64,000 nt of DNA from Saprospiraceae bacterium (GTDB lineage: Bacteria > Bacteroidota > Bacteroidia > Chitinophagales > Saprospiraceae): positions 1 to 64,000 of the forward strand of contig JABDMH010000080.1 in NCBI GenBank assembly GCA_013001595.1, given 5' to 3'. Positions 35,118-44,845 of the stretch are shown piece by piece; the first letter of the stretch is position 1, and every line of letters starts with the position of its first letter. The notes under the pieces were generated by a model. That model saw only the letters and a list, made by a program, of their open reading frames with translations. It did no database searches and was not told the origin of the DNA. Both the position numbers and the translations under genes were made by a program.

Positions 35118-37229
35118 ATGGCTTTAATAGGAAAAATTAGAAAAAACAGTTGGTTATTAATCGTAGTAATCGGCCTGGCTTTGGCAGCTTTCGTCATAAT
35201 GGATATGACAGGTCAGGGAGGCCCAGGAGGTCAAGAACTTACGCTCGTCGAGGTAGATGGTGACAAAGTGGGCTGGAACGAATTTCAGCAAGCTGAACGC
35301 ATCCTCTATACAGGGTCGGAGGTGGATGTTTTCAGTAGACGTAACTACCTGTACAATTATTTCGTAGATCAAGCCATTGTTCAGGACGAGGCTGAGGCTA
35401 ACGGCTTGTATGTGCCGAAGGAAGAACTCATGGATCTCCAATTTGGAAACAACTTGAGCACATTGATACAACAACGTTTCTCAAATCCGCAGACAGGTCA
35501 GGTCGATCGTACACAATTAAATAACATCAGACAATCTATTAATCAGGGTGACTTAAGTCCACAGCTACGTGAACTTTGGGCGTACCAAGAGAAGGAAATC
35601 ATAACTGAAAGGCTCACCGATAAATTGACCAATCTGGTTGAGCAAGGTTTATATACACCAACTTGGATGGTGGAGTCGACTAACATCGATCAGACCGTTA
35701 GGACAGACTTTTTGTATGTGCGTGTTCCCTATGAGGAAGTTCCGGAGAATGATGTTACAGTCACTGATGCCGACCTTCGCGCCTACTTAAAGGAAAACAG
35801 TGCGGAATATGAGCGGGAAGCAGAAACACGTATAGTCGACTACCTGGTCTATAATGTGGAGCCAACCGGTGCTGACACAGCCATGCATTTGGCAAACATC
35901 AATAACTTGATTGAAGAATTTAAGATCACAGAAAATGATACCCTTTTTGTAGAAACCAATCTGGGTTCTTTCGATCTAGCCTATGCCAAGAAAAGTGAAA
36001 TTAGTACCCTCATTGCCGATAGTGTATTCCAAGTTGAGGAGGGTTCGGTAATTGGACCTTATATAGAGAATGGTGCATATCGAGCAGTCAAAGTTCTGGA
36101 TCGAATGGTCATACCAGATTCTGTGCATACTCGCCACATCTTGCGCCGGGCGCAGACTCTTGAACAATACCAAGCGGCACAAAAGACAGCTGATAGCCTG
36201 GTCCAACTGATCGAAAGCGGCGCATTTATTTTTGACTCATTGGCGGCCGACTTCAATCAAGGTTCTATGAGTGTGACATTAAATGGTGGAGACCTGGGGA
36301 ATATCGCAAGGAATGGATTTGTCAAGCCTTTTAATGACTTGGTATTTTATAATGCAGAAATTGGTAAGGTCTACACAGTAGTCACGGAGTTTGGTGTTCA
36401 TATAGTGGAGGTGCTGGACCGGACTTATGAGACCAATGAAGAAGGTGCGCAAGTGGCCTACATTGAGGTTCCCATAATCCCTTCCGACGATACCCAATCA
36501 GAAATATATGATCTAGTATTGGATGTAGTTAGTAAAAACCGAACGCTTGCTGATCTCAGATCAGCCATTGCTGATGATCCTTCATTGCGATTGCAATCCA
36601 GTGCTCCCCTTGAGGAAAACGATTTCACTATTGGCAGCCTAGGAGCAGAACAGTCTTCAAGAGATGTCGTACGGTGGGCCTTCGAACCCTCAGTAGAGGC
36701 GGGTGACGTCTCTCCTGAGGTATATGTGTATCAAGAACCTACTTTATATTACAATAATAAGTATGTAGTGGCTGGTATTAATAAGATTATGGATGCTGGA
36801 GAGGCAGATCTTGAGGACGTTAGAGCTACCATAGAAGGACTAGTGAAAAATCAGAAAAAAGCTGCCTTGCTGAAGGAAGAATTGAAAGACCAGAATGACC
36901 TCAACAGAGTTGCAGAGATTTACAGTGCTTCCATCGATACTGCCAAGGGCGTTAACTTCTTGACAGACTTCATTGCCAACCTCGGTGAGGAGCCAAATGT
37001 CGCTGCCAATGCACAGAAGGTTCCATTAAATGAAGCATCAGATCCCATTGAGGGGGTTCGTGGTGTTTACCTAATTATGCCAATAAATAGGACTGAACCC
37101 AACGAGCCTAACATTCCATCTCTAAGGGCTTCATATACGAATCAAATCGCTAATCAAACCAAAGCTGGTCTTATTCAGAGTTTGAGAGAGAATGCGGATA
37201 TTGAAGATAGTCGCTACCAATACTATTGA
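35118..37229 (+). CDS. Periplasmic peptidylprolyl isomerase, PpiD/SurA-like
   Basis: A 703-residue inner-membrane-anchored foldase: a cytosolic MALIGKIRKNS, one transmembrane helix (WLLIVVIGLALAAFVIMD), a SurA_N-like chaperone part (NEFQQAERILYTG and on to ~200), a PpiC rotamase domain at ~335-450 (SVHTRHILRRAQTL, FNQGSMSVTLNGGDLGNIARNGFVKPFND, GVHIVEVLDRT), and a long C-terminal chaperone part. Assists folding of outer-membrane proteins. ATG 35118, apparently the only gene on its transcript, possibly driven by the promoter at 34913. Confidence 0.9.
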   Translation: MALIGKIRKNSWLLIVVIGLALAAFVIMDMTGQGGPGGQELTLVEVDGDKVGWNEFQQAERILYTGSEVDVFSRRNYLYNYFVDQAIVQDEAEANGLYVPKEELMDLQFGNNLSTLIQQRFSNPQTGQVDRTQLNNIRQSINQGDLSPQLRELWAYQEKEIITERLTDKLTNLVEQGLYTPTWMVESTNIDQTVRTDFLYVRVPYEEVPENDVTVTDADLRAYLKENSAEYEREAETRIVDYLVYNVEPTGADTAMHLANINNLIEEFKITENDTLFVETNLGSFDLAYAKKSEISTLIADSVFQVEEGSVIGPYIENGAYRAVKVLDRMVIPDSVHTRHILRRAQTLEQYQAAQKTADSLVQLIESGAFIFDSLAADFNQGSMSVTLNGGDLGNIARNGFVKPFNDLVFYNAEIGKVYTVVTEFGVHIVEVLDRTYETNEEGAQVAYIEVPIIPSDDTQSEIYDLVLDVVSKNRTLADLRSAIADDPSLRLQSSAPLEENDFTIGSLGAEQSSRDVVRWAFEPSVEAGDVSPEVYVYQEPTLYYNNKYVVAGINKIMDAGEADLEDVRATIEGLVKNQKKAALLKEELKDQNDLNRVAEIYSASIDTAKGVNFLTDFIANLGEEPNVAANAQKVPLNEASDPIEGVRGVYLIMPINRTEPNEPNIPSLRASYTNQIANQTKAGLIQSLRENADIEDSRYQYY

Positions 37230-37424
37230 TTACCTGGTCCAGTAGCATCTAGATTCGGATTGACAATAGGTTCTAGTGACCTACCTGCAAGTGCTTCTGC
37301 CCGGATTCTTCACTATGGACCTATTGGTAATCACCAGAGCGATTTTGTTGGGGCGTTTTAAATTTGACCAGCATCAAGCATATTTTCTTGATTCATACGT
37401 TATTCAATTTTGAACTCCTCAACT

Positions 37425-38024
37425 ATGAAGCTTGTACCACAGATATTAGCTATTCTATTGCTTACATGGATGGGCTGCTTTAATAAAATGGAGACCGTCG
37501 AATTGCGGAATGAAGCGGGCCAACTCGAAGAGCGATATGAGATTGATAAGGCCACGGGACAGAAGGAAGGCAGCTACATGCGCTATCGAGACGGAATTCT
37601 GATTGAGACTGCTCTTTACACAAGAGATACCCTAGAGGGTATACGTATACTGTATTTCGACAATGGAAATAAGGAAATACAAGAAACCTATGTGATGGGT
37701 ACCTATCACGGCCCTTACCAATCATTTTATGACAGCGGCCAACTGAAACTAGAAGGACAATATCAAAAGGGAACCATGGAGGGCCCGTGGACCAAGTACT
37801 ATGAATCTGGTCAAATCATGGAAGTGGTTGAAATGCATAAGAATCAGGAAAATGGTCCCTTTGTAGAGTACTATGAAAGTGGAAATTTGAAGGCTGAGGG
37901 GACCTATTTGGAAGGAGACAATGAAGATGGAGAACTTAGACTCTTCAATGAGCAGGGTATTTTGGAGAAGAAAATGCAGTGTGATGCAGGGATCTGCCAT
38001 ACAACCTGGATGAAGGAAGACTAA
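37425..38024 (+). CDS. MORN-repeat (YwqK-like) lipoprotein
   Basis: About 199 residues. ATG 37425 gives the lipoprotein signal LLLTWMGC; the open frame reaches a TTG five codons earlier. The rest is repeated MORN-variant units such as GPYQSFYDSGQLKLEGQYQKG, GPWTKYYESGQIMEV, and GPFVEYYESGNLKAEGTYLEG. NCBI-type names call this 'toxin-antitoxin YwqK antitoxin', but no toxin gene is adjacent and that label should not be taken literally. Lies upstream of porQ. Confidence 0.83.
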   Translation: MKLVPQILAILLLTWMGCFNKMETVELRNEAGQLEERYEIDKATGQKEGSYMRYRDGILIETALYTRDTLEGIRILYFDNGNKEIQETYVMGTYHGPYQSFYDSGQLKLEGQYQKGTMEGPWTKYYESGQIMEVVEMHKNQENGPFVEYYESGNLKAEGTYLEGDNEDGELRLFNEQGILEKKMQCDAGICHTTWMKED

Positions 38025-38062
38025 GTGACCCTTTATGACAAGTACCTTGACTATCAGAATAT

Positions 38063-38084
38063 GCTGAATAATTATCTGGTCATT
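38063..38084. repeat. Third copy of the 22-base intergenic core, before porQ
   Basis: GCTGAATAATT ... GGTCATT resembles the cores at 11981-12002 and 34689-34710, matching each at 18 of 22 positions. An 11-base string CTGCAACGAAG also occurs in both the 34.7-kb (34765-34775) and this (38160-38170) region. Sequence divergence is large, so the relationship is tentative. Confidence 0.35.
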
Positions 38085-38171
38085 TTCCTCAATGCGATGC
38101 ACTTTATGGATCGAGTCTGGAAGTCAGATGACGAGCATCAAAGATGCCCTTTCGTGTACCTGCAACGAAGC

Positions 38172-39269
38172 ATGGCAACAGAGAATATCAACAACAGTCG
38201 TCTTCGCAAGTGTAGGGTGCCTGCATTTATAGTGATCTTGCTGTGTGCTATGTATTTTTCTGTCAATGGTCAGGTGGGCGGTGATCACGCGTATTCGTTT
38301 CTTAACTTATCCACCTCAGCAAGGGTTTCTGCACTTGGCGGCAGTTTGATTCCAGCATCTCAGGGAGATCTTGCGTTGGCGTACGACAATCCTGCCATCT
38401 TGAATGAGCAAATGGATGGGCAAGTTACTTTTCAACATCAATTTTTGGCGGCAGGTATTCAGTCTGGATATGCAGGCTTCGGTAAATGGTTTGACACGAA
38501 GAAATTGATTACACATGTAGGCTTCAAATACATCCTATATGGAGATTTTAATCGGGCCGACGAATTTGGCAATCCACTAGGCCAATTTAAAGGATCTGAG
38601 GTCGCCATAAATATGGGCATTGGTTACATGCTCTATGACAAATTACGTATTGGGGGGAATATCAAGCTCATAAACTCAACATTGGATGTATATCGGTCAG
38701 CAGGTCTTGCATTTGATCTGGGGGCCATTTATACTGATACGAGCCATCTAGTGTCTTTTGGTATTTCACTTAAAAACTCAGGTTTCCAGCTGTCAAGGTA
38801 TGATGAAGTTCGTGAATCGTTGCCTGTCGACCTGCAGATTGGCGTGGTCAAAAGATTGCGTTATCTGCCGTTTCAACTGTCCATTATTTATCATCATTTT
38901 AATCGATGGAATCTATTGTACGATAATCCTAGTGGCGATGAGAATAATTTTTTTCTCGGGTTTCAGCAAATGGATACTGAATCATCAGAGTTTGACAACT
39001 TTTTTCGTCATCTAATATTTGGAGGTGAATTGTTTTTGGGCAAGCATGAAGTTTTTTCCATTAGGTTGGGATACAATCATCAGCGTAAGCAGGAACTCAC
39101 TGTGACTAATTTGCGCACGTTGACCGGTTTTAGTGGTGGATTCGGCCTCAGCCTTAAGAAGTTCCGATTTGCTTATAGTTTTAGTAAGATTCATTTTGGG
39201 GCGACGACACATCACCTTGGTCTAACGACTAATATCAAATCTTTTACGGGCACTGGCGTCTTGAATTAA
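38172..39269 (+). CDS. porQ: Type IX secretion system protein PorQ
   Basis: A ~365-residue outer-membrane beta-barrel protein of the PorP/PorQ group, needed in the T9SS attachment complex. Signal peptide PAFIVILLCAMYFSVNGQ after a short charged start, then the typical HAYSFLNLSTSARVSALGGS, DLALAYDNPAILNE, GFKYILYGDFNRADEFGNPLG, and a barrel with aromatic turns to the end. The open frame runs upstream to GTG 38025 through DNA that resembles an intergenic repeat, so I choose ATG 38172. Ends convergent with the PH-domain gene. Confidence 0.87.
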   Translation: MATENINNSRLRKCRVPAFIVILLCAMYFSVNGQVGGDHAYSFLNLSTSARVSALGGSLIPASQGDLALAYDNPAILNEQMDGQVTFQHQFLAAGIQSGYAGFGKWFDTKKLITHVGFKYILYGDFNRADEFGNPLGQFKGSEVAINMGIGYMLYDKLRIGGNIKLINSTLDVYRSAGLAFDLGAIYTDTSHLVSFGISLKNSGFQLSRYDEVRESLPVDLQIGVVKRLRYLPFQLSIIYHHFNRWNLLYDNPSGDENNFFLGFQQMDTESSEFDNFFRHLIFGGELFLGKHEVFSIRLGYNHQRKQELTVTNLRTLTGFSGGFGLSLKKFRFAYSFSKIHFGATTHHLGLTTNIKSFTGTGVLN

Positions 39270-39283
39270 TCATCTCAGGAAGA

Positions 39284-40783
39284 TCACATCCACTTTCTTG
39301 TTGATGATTCTATGCGATACAATAAATAGTTCTTTATTTCCAATGCTGCGGTAAGTTGGATGTAGGGGATTTTTACATCCCCACTAGCTGTATGTAAAAT
39401 AATATTGGCGAGTTGCTGGCGCCTTTGATATGGCGTTTGTTTAATTTGTATCGCCTGTACCTTGAAGAGAGACAGCGCTTTGGTGACACGTTCAATTACC
39501 CCATAGGTTATGATACATTCGTTCACTGTAAAATGAAATCGCCAGTTTCTCTGATAGTAAAATTGAAATATGGTGACAGCTACTAGCCAGAAAGTAGCGA
39601 TGAAAAATAATGGAATATTGCCATCGTACCAGGCAGCTAAGCCCAGACAAAGACTGGGAATACCTGCAAGAAAAATAGATCTTCGAAAAAACAGACGTCG
39701 ATCAACACCAAGAGATGTTTCAGGTTCTAAATAATTACGACCAAAGACATATCTCTTAATGTCGACTAATGTTTCAGTGGGATAACCTGGTATCGTAATA
39801 TTCGAACTTCCTCGACCTGAGGCACTTGAAGCCTGATATAAACGCAAGTGTACAATATTGAAAATTTTTCTTAGAGGATTACTTACCCAGCGTACAATTT
39901 GGATCTTGTGATCCAATGCTGCCTGCTCTACTTTATTTAATAAGCCGGCCTGGATTTTATATCCTTCATTGGTTTTATAAAATGAAAGGTCATAGTAGCG
40001 GAAGACCGTGTAAATTAGCGTGCCTATGAATGATAAAAAGATCAGCAAAATAAACAGCATGATGGCGTAGGAAACTGTGTTTTGAAATAGCTTTTCGGCA
40101 AGGTTGTCAAACTGATCCACATAGCCTTCTCCCAGTGCTTCATTGATGCGGTCTCGCAAGCCCAACAGAAAAGCAACAATAATTCCTGTAGTACGTAAGT
40201 GGTTTTGACTTATGCCAACCTTAATGAGGTCGCCAACATCGAGATGCAATAGGAGTTCTTTTCTTTCGATGGATTCGACATCAGATGCAGTGGTTTCCTC
40301 AGTAGGTGTCTTACGGCTTAAAATAAATGATCGAAGCTGCTCAGCTTTATCTTGGTCCAGAGCCGCAAATTCAAACTCTTCCTTTGATGACCCTGCAGTA
40401 TCAATCTTCACTCGAGTCACATCGAATAGCTGATGAACAATATTTTGTTCGAAACTAATGGTCTGAATTCGATCAAATGGAATATCCATTTTCGTGCGCG
40501 TGAACACACCACTTTGCACATGAAGCTTTGTATCGCTCAAATGGAAATGAAAACGAAAATAACGCCAAATAGAAATCAGAATAATCAGGGATGTACCGCC
40601 GATCACTACAAGCTTGCCAGTATCGGGACCCATCAAATTGGACCGAAAAAATAAAATTAGTAGAATGGGCCACCAGGTACGGATCACCGACTTAATTACA
40701 TTAAATATGATCATTAGAATGGCTACCGGTGCTTGACGGTTATCTTGCAGAAACCAATCTACATTATTCCTCCTCTTCAGCAT
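39284..40783 (-). CDS. PH-domain membrane protein (YdbT-like)
   Basis: A 499-residue protein with bacterial PH (bPH2) domains separated by pairs of transmembrane helices: HLSDTKLHVQSGVFTRTKMDIPFDRIQTISFEQN (~85-150), a middle unit with GYKIQAGLLNKVEQAALDHKIQIVRW, and a last one near 430-490. This is the YdbT arrangement and is commonly preceded by a YdbS gene as here. The ATG overlaps the upstream gene by 20 bases. Function unproven; in Bacillus the pair gives resistance to the bacteriocin amylocyclicin. Confidence 0.86.
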   Translation of the reverse strand: MLKRRNNVDWFLQDNRQAPVAILMIIFNVIKSVIRTWWPILLILFFRSNLMGPDTGKLVVIGGTSLIILISIWRYFRFHFHLSDTKLHVQSGVFTRTKMDIPFDRIQTISFEQNIVHQLFDVTRVKIDTAGSSKEEFEFAALDQDKAEQLRSFILSRKTPTEETTASDVESIERKELLLHLDVGDLIKVGISQNHLRTTGIIVAFLLGLRDRINEALGEGYVDQFDNLAEKLFQNTVSYAIMLFILLIFLSFIGTLIYTVFRYYDLSFYKTNEGYKIQAGLLNKVEQAALDHKIQIVRWVSNPLRKIFNIVHLRLYQASSASGRGSSNITIPGYPTETLVDIKRYVFGRNYLEPETSLGVDRRLFFRRSIFLAGIPSLCLGLAAWYDGNIPLFFIATFWLVAVTIFQFYYQRNWRFHFTVNECIITYGVIERVTKALSLFKVQAIQIKQTPYQRRQQLANIILHTASGDVKIPYIQLTAALEIKNYLLYRIESSTRKWM

Positions 40784-41318
40784 GACCGATTTTGTTAATG
40801 ATCAGCTCTTTCAGGTCATGGGCCGTATTGGGATCGAGTCCAGGGATGCTGATATCACTCGATGATCCTCCGGCAGTAAAAACCCTGAGGTCGGATAAGC
40901 CAAAAAGATTGTCAATAAAGCCTCTTGAAATCTCACAATGTTGAACCCTGTTGAAAGGTACGGTAATCCATTGACGAAAGAATACCCCATGTTGGTAGCT
41001 GATGTCCCTGTCCCTGATCGCATATTTCTGATGGCGGACACTGGCAGATGAGAACCATAAAGTAGCGAGTAGTAAAACTACCCAGAATAGCAAGGTGCCG
41101 AATGTGATCCAATGGAGTAGGCCGATTTGGCTACCCAGAACAATTAGAATGACCATCAGGAGGACGGCAAAAAAAATACAATTGGAGAGATAAAGCACAT
41201 AGGCGTATTTTTTTTCGATGGGAATGTATGCTATAACTTCAGCTTTTGGTAGCTGGTCAATGTCCATTTGGCTATTGCTAAAAACGGGATCGATACTATT
41301 CTGTGATGGCTGGTTCAC
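40764..41318 (-). CDS. PH-domain membrane protein (YdbS-like)
   Basis: A 184-residue protein with two transmembrane helices (CIFFAVLLMVILIVLGSQ and ITFGTLLFWVVLLLATLWF) and one bPH2 domain (SYQHGVFFRQWITVPFNRVQHCEISRGFIDNLFGLSDLRVFTAGG). ATG 41318 overlaps the mfd stop by 23 bases; a second ATG at 41267 is equally possible. Companion of the downstream YdbT-like gene. Confidence 0.86.
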   Translation of the reverse strand: MNQPSQNSIDPVFSNSQMDIDQLPKAEVIAYIPIEKKYAYVLYLSNCIFFAVLLMVILIVLGSQIGLLHWITFGTLLFWVVLLLATLWFSSASVRHQKYAIRDRDISYQHGVFFRQWITVPFNRVQHCEISRGFIDNLFGLSDLRVFTAGGSSSDISIPGLDPNTAHDLKELIINKIGHAEEEE

Positions 41319-44300
41319 GGAGAGACAGTTTTAGGTTTTCCAAGAGTGCTTTTGCATCCTGCAAAGATTCCACATTTTCCCGGACAAGTATGAGAAACTG
41401 TCGACTCTGCTTCAAGTGCACGCCGTATTTTTCTCCTTCATTGGCGATAAGTGCCAAAAACTGCTTAAAGAAGGCAGTTTCGTAGAATGCTGATTGGGCG
41501 TTAAATACAAAGAAACACCGCAGCTTATTTTGCTTAAGGATGCATTTTTCGAAACCGAGGTCTTTACAAATCCACCTCAGTCTAAGGGTTTCGAAAAGTG
41601 TGTCTACCTGCTTGGGTATCTTACCAAATCGGTCTTGCATACGTTTTATAAAGTCCTGAAGATCTTCTTCATTTTCGATGGCGTCTAGTTCGGTATAGAG
41701 ATTAAGGCGCTCCTGAATTTGGTTTATATAACTATCCGGGATAAGCATCTCAAAATCCGTCTCTATCTGCACGTCTCGTACGTACGATCGGTCATTGATT
41801 TCGTCCTGAAAAAGGTCTTTAAATTCTGTTTCCTTTAATTCCTGAATGGCTTCATCCAATATTTTAGTGTAGGTGTCATAGCCAATTTCTGTTATAAATC
41901 CGCTTTGTTCACCACCTAGCAGATTACCAGCCCCCCGGATGTCTAAATCCCTCATTGCGATATTAAATCCACTTCCAAGATCTGAAAATTCTTCAAGCGT
42001 TTGCAGTCTCTTCCTTGCTTCCGTTGTCAGCGTGGATAGTGGCGGACTAAACAGATAGCAAAAGGCTTTACGATTAGACCGTCCCACTCGTCCGCGCAGT
42101 TGATGGAGGTCGCTCATACCAAATTGATGCGCACTATTAATTATGATGGTATTGGCGTTGGCAATATCGAGGCCGGTTTCAATTATGTTGGTGCACAACA
42201 GCACATCATATTCTCCCTCAATGAAGCTTACTAGGGCATTTTCCAGTTCCTTTGCCTCCATTTGACCATGAGCCATTCCGATGTCTATGTCGGGACAAAG
42301 TCGTTTCAACATGACCTTCATCTCAGGTAGGTTCTTAACTCGGTTATGCACGAAAAAAACTTGACCTCCACGGTTCACTTCATAATAGATCGCATCCTTG
42401 ATCAGCTCATCATTGAATACGCGAGTTTCTGTGTGGATCGGCTGACGGTTAGGTGGGGCTGTGCGAATGATGGAAAGGTCCCTTGCCGCCATTAGAGAGA
42501 ATTGTAAGGTTCGTGGTATGGGAGTAGCTGTCAACGTAAGAGTGTCCACATTCACCTGGAGATTTCGCAGTTTCTCCTTGGCGGCAACACCAAATTTTTG
42601 CTCCTCATCGATGACCAATAGTCCCAAGTCTTTAAATGCTACTTGCTTATTGAGTAAAGCATGGGTGCCAATAATGATTTCGATCTTGCCGGATTTTAGT
42701 TCGGCGAATATTTTCTTGCGCTGAGCAGTAGTTTTAAATCGATTGAGAAATTCAATAGTGACGCCGTATTCTTTTAGTCGCTCACTAAAGGTCTTGTAGT
42801 GCTGTAGTGCTAAAATTGTGGTTGGGACCAATACGGCCACTTGTTTCCCACCTATGACAGCTTTAAAGGCAGCTCGGATGGCAATTTCGGTTTTTCCGAA
42901 TCCGACGTCGCCACAGATGAGCCGGTCCATCGGGTAGCTCTTCTCCATGTCTGCCTTAGTATCGATGGTCGATTGGAGTTGGTCTGGCGTGTCTTCGTAA
43001 AAGAAAGAAGCTTCAAGTTCATTTTGAAGGTAGCCGTCGGGTTGAAAAGGGTGGCCCTTTGAGGCTTTTCGCTTGGCATATAATTTAATGAGTCCACTGG
43101 CGATATCTTTGACCTTGCGTTTGGTTTTCCTTTTTAGTGCTTTCCAGGTTTCCGTACCCAGTTTATTCAAAGTTGGTGCCGTCCCATCCTTGCCTACATA
43201 CTTGGAGATCTTATGTAGTGATTGTATGCCCACATAAAGGATGTCGTTGTTTTTATAAATGAGACGCACAGATTCCTGTATATGTCCATTGATCTCAATT
43301 TTTTCTAATCCTGAGTATCTGCCCACCCCATGATCAATGTGCGTTACAAAATCACCAGGTTGTAACTCTTTCAAAAATTTGAGGGTCATTGCCTGGTCCT
43401 TGGTGAAACCCCGGCGGAGACTGTATTTATGAAATCTTTGGAAGATTTGGTGATCTGTATAACATGCTATTTTATGATGAACATCGATAAATCCCGCATC
43501 GATTGATTTGAGGATTGGTGCAAAACGCACCTCCGTGCCAAGGTCTTGAAAAATGGTTTCAAAACGCTGAACTTGCCTCGGATTGTCGGTGAATATGAAG
43601 GGAGTAATGCCAGACTTATGTTTGTCTTCTAAATCCTCGATCAAAAACGTAAAATTCTTATTGAAGGAAGGCTGAGGCTCCGCATCGATCATAAAGGTAT
43701 GTCCATGCTCAAATATGCTCGATGGATGATCGAGAAACAGCTTGCTAAAGTTCTGCAAACCATTGATGATGTCACGTGGCGGAATAATCGTTGGTAATTC
43801 AACATCATCTTCGGAAGGAGTAGACTTAGAGGTTTCTTGTTGATGTTTTTCAAAACAAGCTTGCAATCGGTCTAGTGTAAAATCTTCATTGGAGATCCAA
43901 ACCCTGGTATCTTGTGGGAGGATATTTAGCACACTTACTTTTTCCTCGTCCTCAAACTTGGTATTGATGTTGGGTACAATGGAAAGAGCTGCTATGTTTT
44001 TGATCGAAAGTTGATCCATCGGGTTAAAGGTTCGAATGGACTCGATCTCTACATCAAACAGTTCTAGGCGGTAAGGCCACTCATTTCCGAAAGAAAAAAT
44101 ATCAATGATCCCACCTCTGATACTGAATTGACCTGGCTCATATACAAAGTCGACGTTCTCAAATCCATACTCCACCAGCACCTCTGTGAGAAAATCAACA
44201 TCTATCTCTTCGTTGATCTGCAGATTGATGCGGTTTTTGTTGAGCACCTTTGGAGCAACTACCCTTTCTGCCAGTGCTTCTGGATAGGTGACGATGATAT

Positions 44301-44664
44301 GAGCCGATGCTTCTATACCTGTAACTTTGTTGATGGTCTCGGTGCGTTGTAGCACCTGATGATTATTCAGCGATTCATACTTGCCTGGGCGCTTGGAGGA
44401 ATCAGGAAAAAACCAGACTGGCTTTTTCTCTAGAAGGCTGTTTAGATTATGGTAAAAGTAGGCTGCCTCCTCCTTCGTTCTGGCAATAAAAAGACTGGGT
44501 TTGGGAGCTTGCAGATACATTCCAGCAAAGACAAAGGAGACCTGAGCGCCAATCATGCCTTTGATGTGTACATTGACTGGACATTCCGAATCTAGAGTCT
44601 GTGCTGCTACCTTAGCTCTCTCGTCATTGGCATATTTATCAAGTAGCAGCTTGAGATTTTCCAA
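41296..44664 (-). CDS. mfd: Transcription-repair coupling factor Mfd
   Basis: DNA translocase that removes stalled RNA polymerase and recruits UvrA. 1122 residues: a UvrB-like domain (~1-340), an RNA-polymerase-interacting CarD-like domain near 440 (GDFVTHIDHGVGRYSGLEKIE), a helicase core with Walker A at about 585 (GDVGFGKTEIAIRAA) and Walker B DEEQ near 690, helicase motifs through RGRVGRSNRKAFCYLFSP, and a C-terminal TRCF domain. The start is TTG 44664; no closer ATG exists, the next Met being ~35 residues in. A -7 element TATATTTGC (44669-44677) sits right beside it. Confidence 0.93.
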   Translation of the reverse strand: MENLKLLLDKYANDERAKVAAQTLDSECPVNVHIKGMIGAQVSFVFAGMYLQAPKPSLFIARTKEEAAYFYHNLNSLLEKKPVWFFPDSSKRPGKYESLNNHQVLQRTETINKVTGIEASAHIIVTYPEALAERVVAPKVLNKNRINLQINEEIDVDFLTEVLVEYGFENVDFVYEPGQFSIRGGIIDIFSFGNEWPYRLELFDVEIESIRTFNPMDQLSIKNIAALSIVPNINTKFEDEEKVSVLNILPQDTRVWISNEDFTLDRLQACFEKHQQETSKSTPSEDDVELPTIIPPRDIINGLQNFSKLFLDHPSSIFEHGHTFMIDAEPQPSFNKNFTFLIEDLEDKHKSGITPFIFTDNPRQVQRFETIFQDLGTEVRFAPILKSIDAGFIDVHHKIACYTDHQIFQRFHKYSLRRGFTKDQAMTLKFLKELQPGDFVTHIDHGVGRYSGLEKIEINGHIQESVRLIYKNNDILYVGIQSLHKISKYVGKDGTAPTLNKLGTETWKALKRKTKRKVKDIASGLIKLYAKRKASKGHPFQPDGYLQNELEASFFYEDTPDQLQSTIDTKADMEKSYPMDRLICGDVGFGKTEIAIRAAFKAVIGGKQVAVLVPTTILALQHYKTFSERLKEYGVTIEFLNRFKTTAQRKKIFAELKSGKIEIIIGTHALLNKQVAFKDLGLLVIDEEQKFGVAAKEKLRNLQVNVDTLTLTATPIPRTLQFSLMAARDLSIIRTAPPNRQPIHTETRVFNDELIKDAIYYEVNRGGQVFFVHNRVKNLPEMKVMLKRLCPDIDIGMAHGQMEAKELENALVSFIEGEYDVLLCTNIIETGLDIANANTIIINSAHQFGMSDLHQLRGRVGRSNRKAFCYLFSPPLSTLTTEARKRLQTLEEFSDLGSGFNIAMRDLDIRGAGNLLGGEQSGFITEIGYDTYTKILDEAIQELKETEFKDLFQDEINDRSYVRDVQIETDFEMLIPDSYINQIQERLNLYTELDAIENEEDLQDFIKRMQDRFGKIPKQVDTLFETLRLRWICKDLGFEKCILKQNKLRCFFVFNAQSAFYETAFFKQFLALIANEGEKYGVHLKQSRQFLILVRENVESLQDAKALLENLKLSLREPAITE

Positions 44665-44668
44665 GGCT

Positions 44669-44677
44669 GCAAATATA
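44669..44677 (-). promoter_or_regulatory. mfd: -7 element of the mfd promoter, next to its TTG start
   Basis: Minus strand reads TATATTTGC, exact TAnnTTTGC, four bases before the TTG taken as the mfd start. Transcription would begin at or next to that codon, giving a leaderless message. A matching -33 TTG at the normal distance is not evident. Confidence 0.5.
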
Positions 44678-44813
44678 AATTAATCTGAGGGTACCCCTTT
44701 GGCATCTCAATTGAGGCAAGCGATTATGAGGAGTTATGCAATACAGTAGATTCATTTCCTATGGTCCCATTCCTACCAAAGTTTTTCGAGAACAGCAAGT
44801 CACCTCTACACCG

Positions 44814-44822
44814 TACTTTTGG
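44814..44822 (+). promoter_or_regulatory. Candidate -7 element before the GHMP kinase gene
   Basis: TACTTTTGG matches TAnnTTTG and lies 24 bases upstream of the ATG at 44846, leaving a short leader with AGG next to the start. The -33 TTG is not at the expected place, so this is only suggestive. Confidence 0.4.
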
Positions 44823-44845
44823 TTCAGTTTAGTCAACTCATCAGG

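Noticed and set aside
37425-38024. Toxin-antitoxin label for the MORN/YwqK-like lipoprotein
   Set aside because: No toxin gene adjoins and the repeat structure with lipoprotein signal argues for an envelope role.
38025-38171. N-terminal extension of PorQ back to GTG 38025
   Set aside because: The codons resemble an intergenic repeat also seen elsewhere and precede a good signal peptide at ATG 38172.
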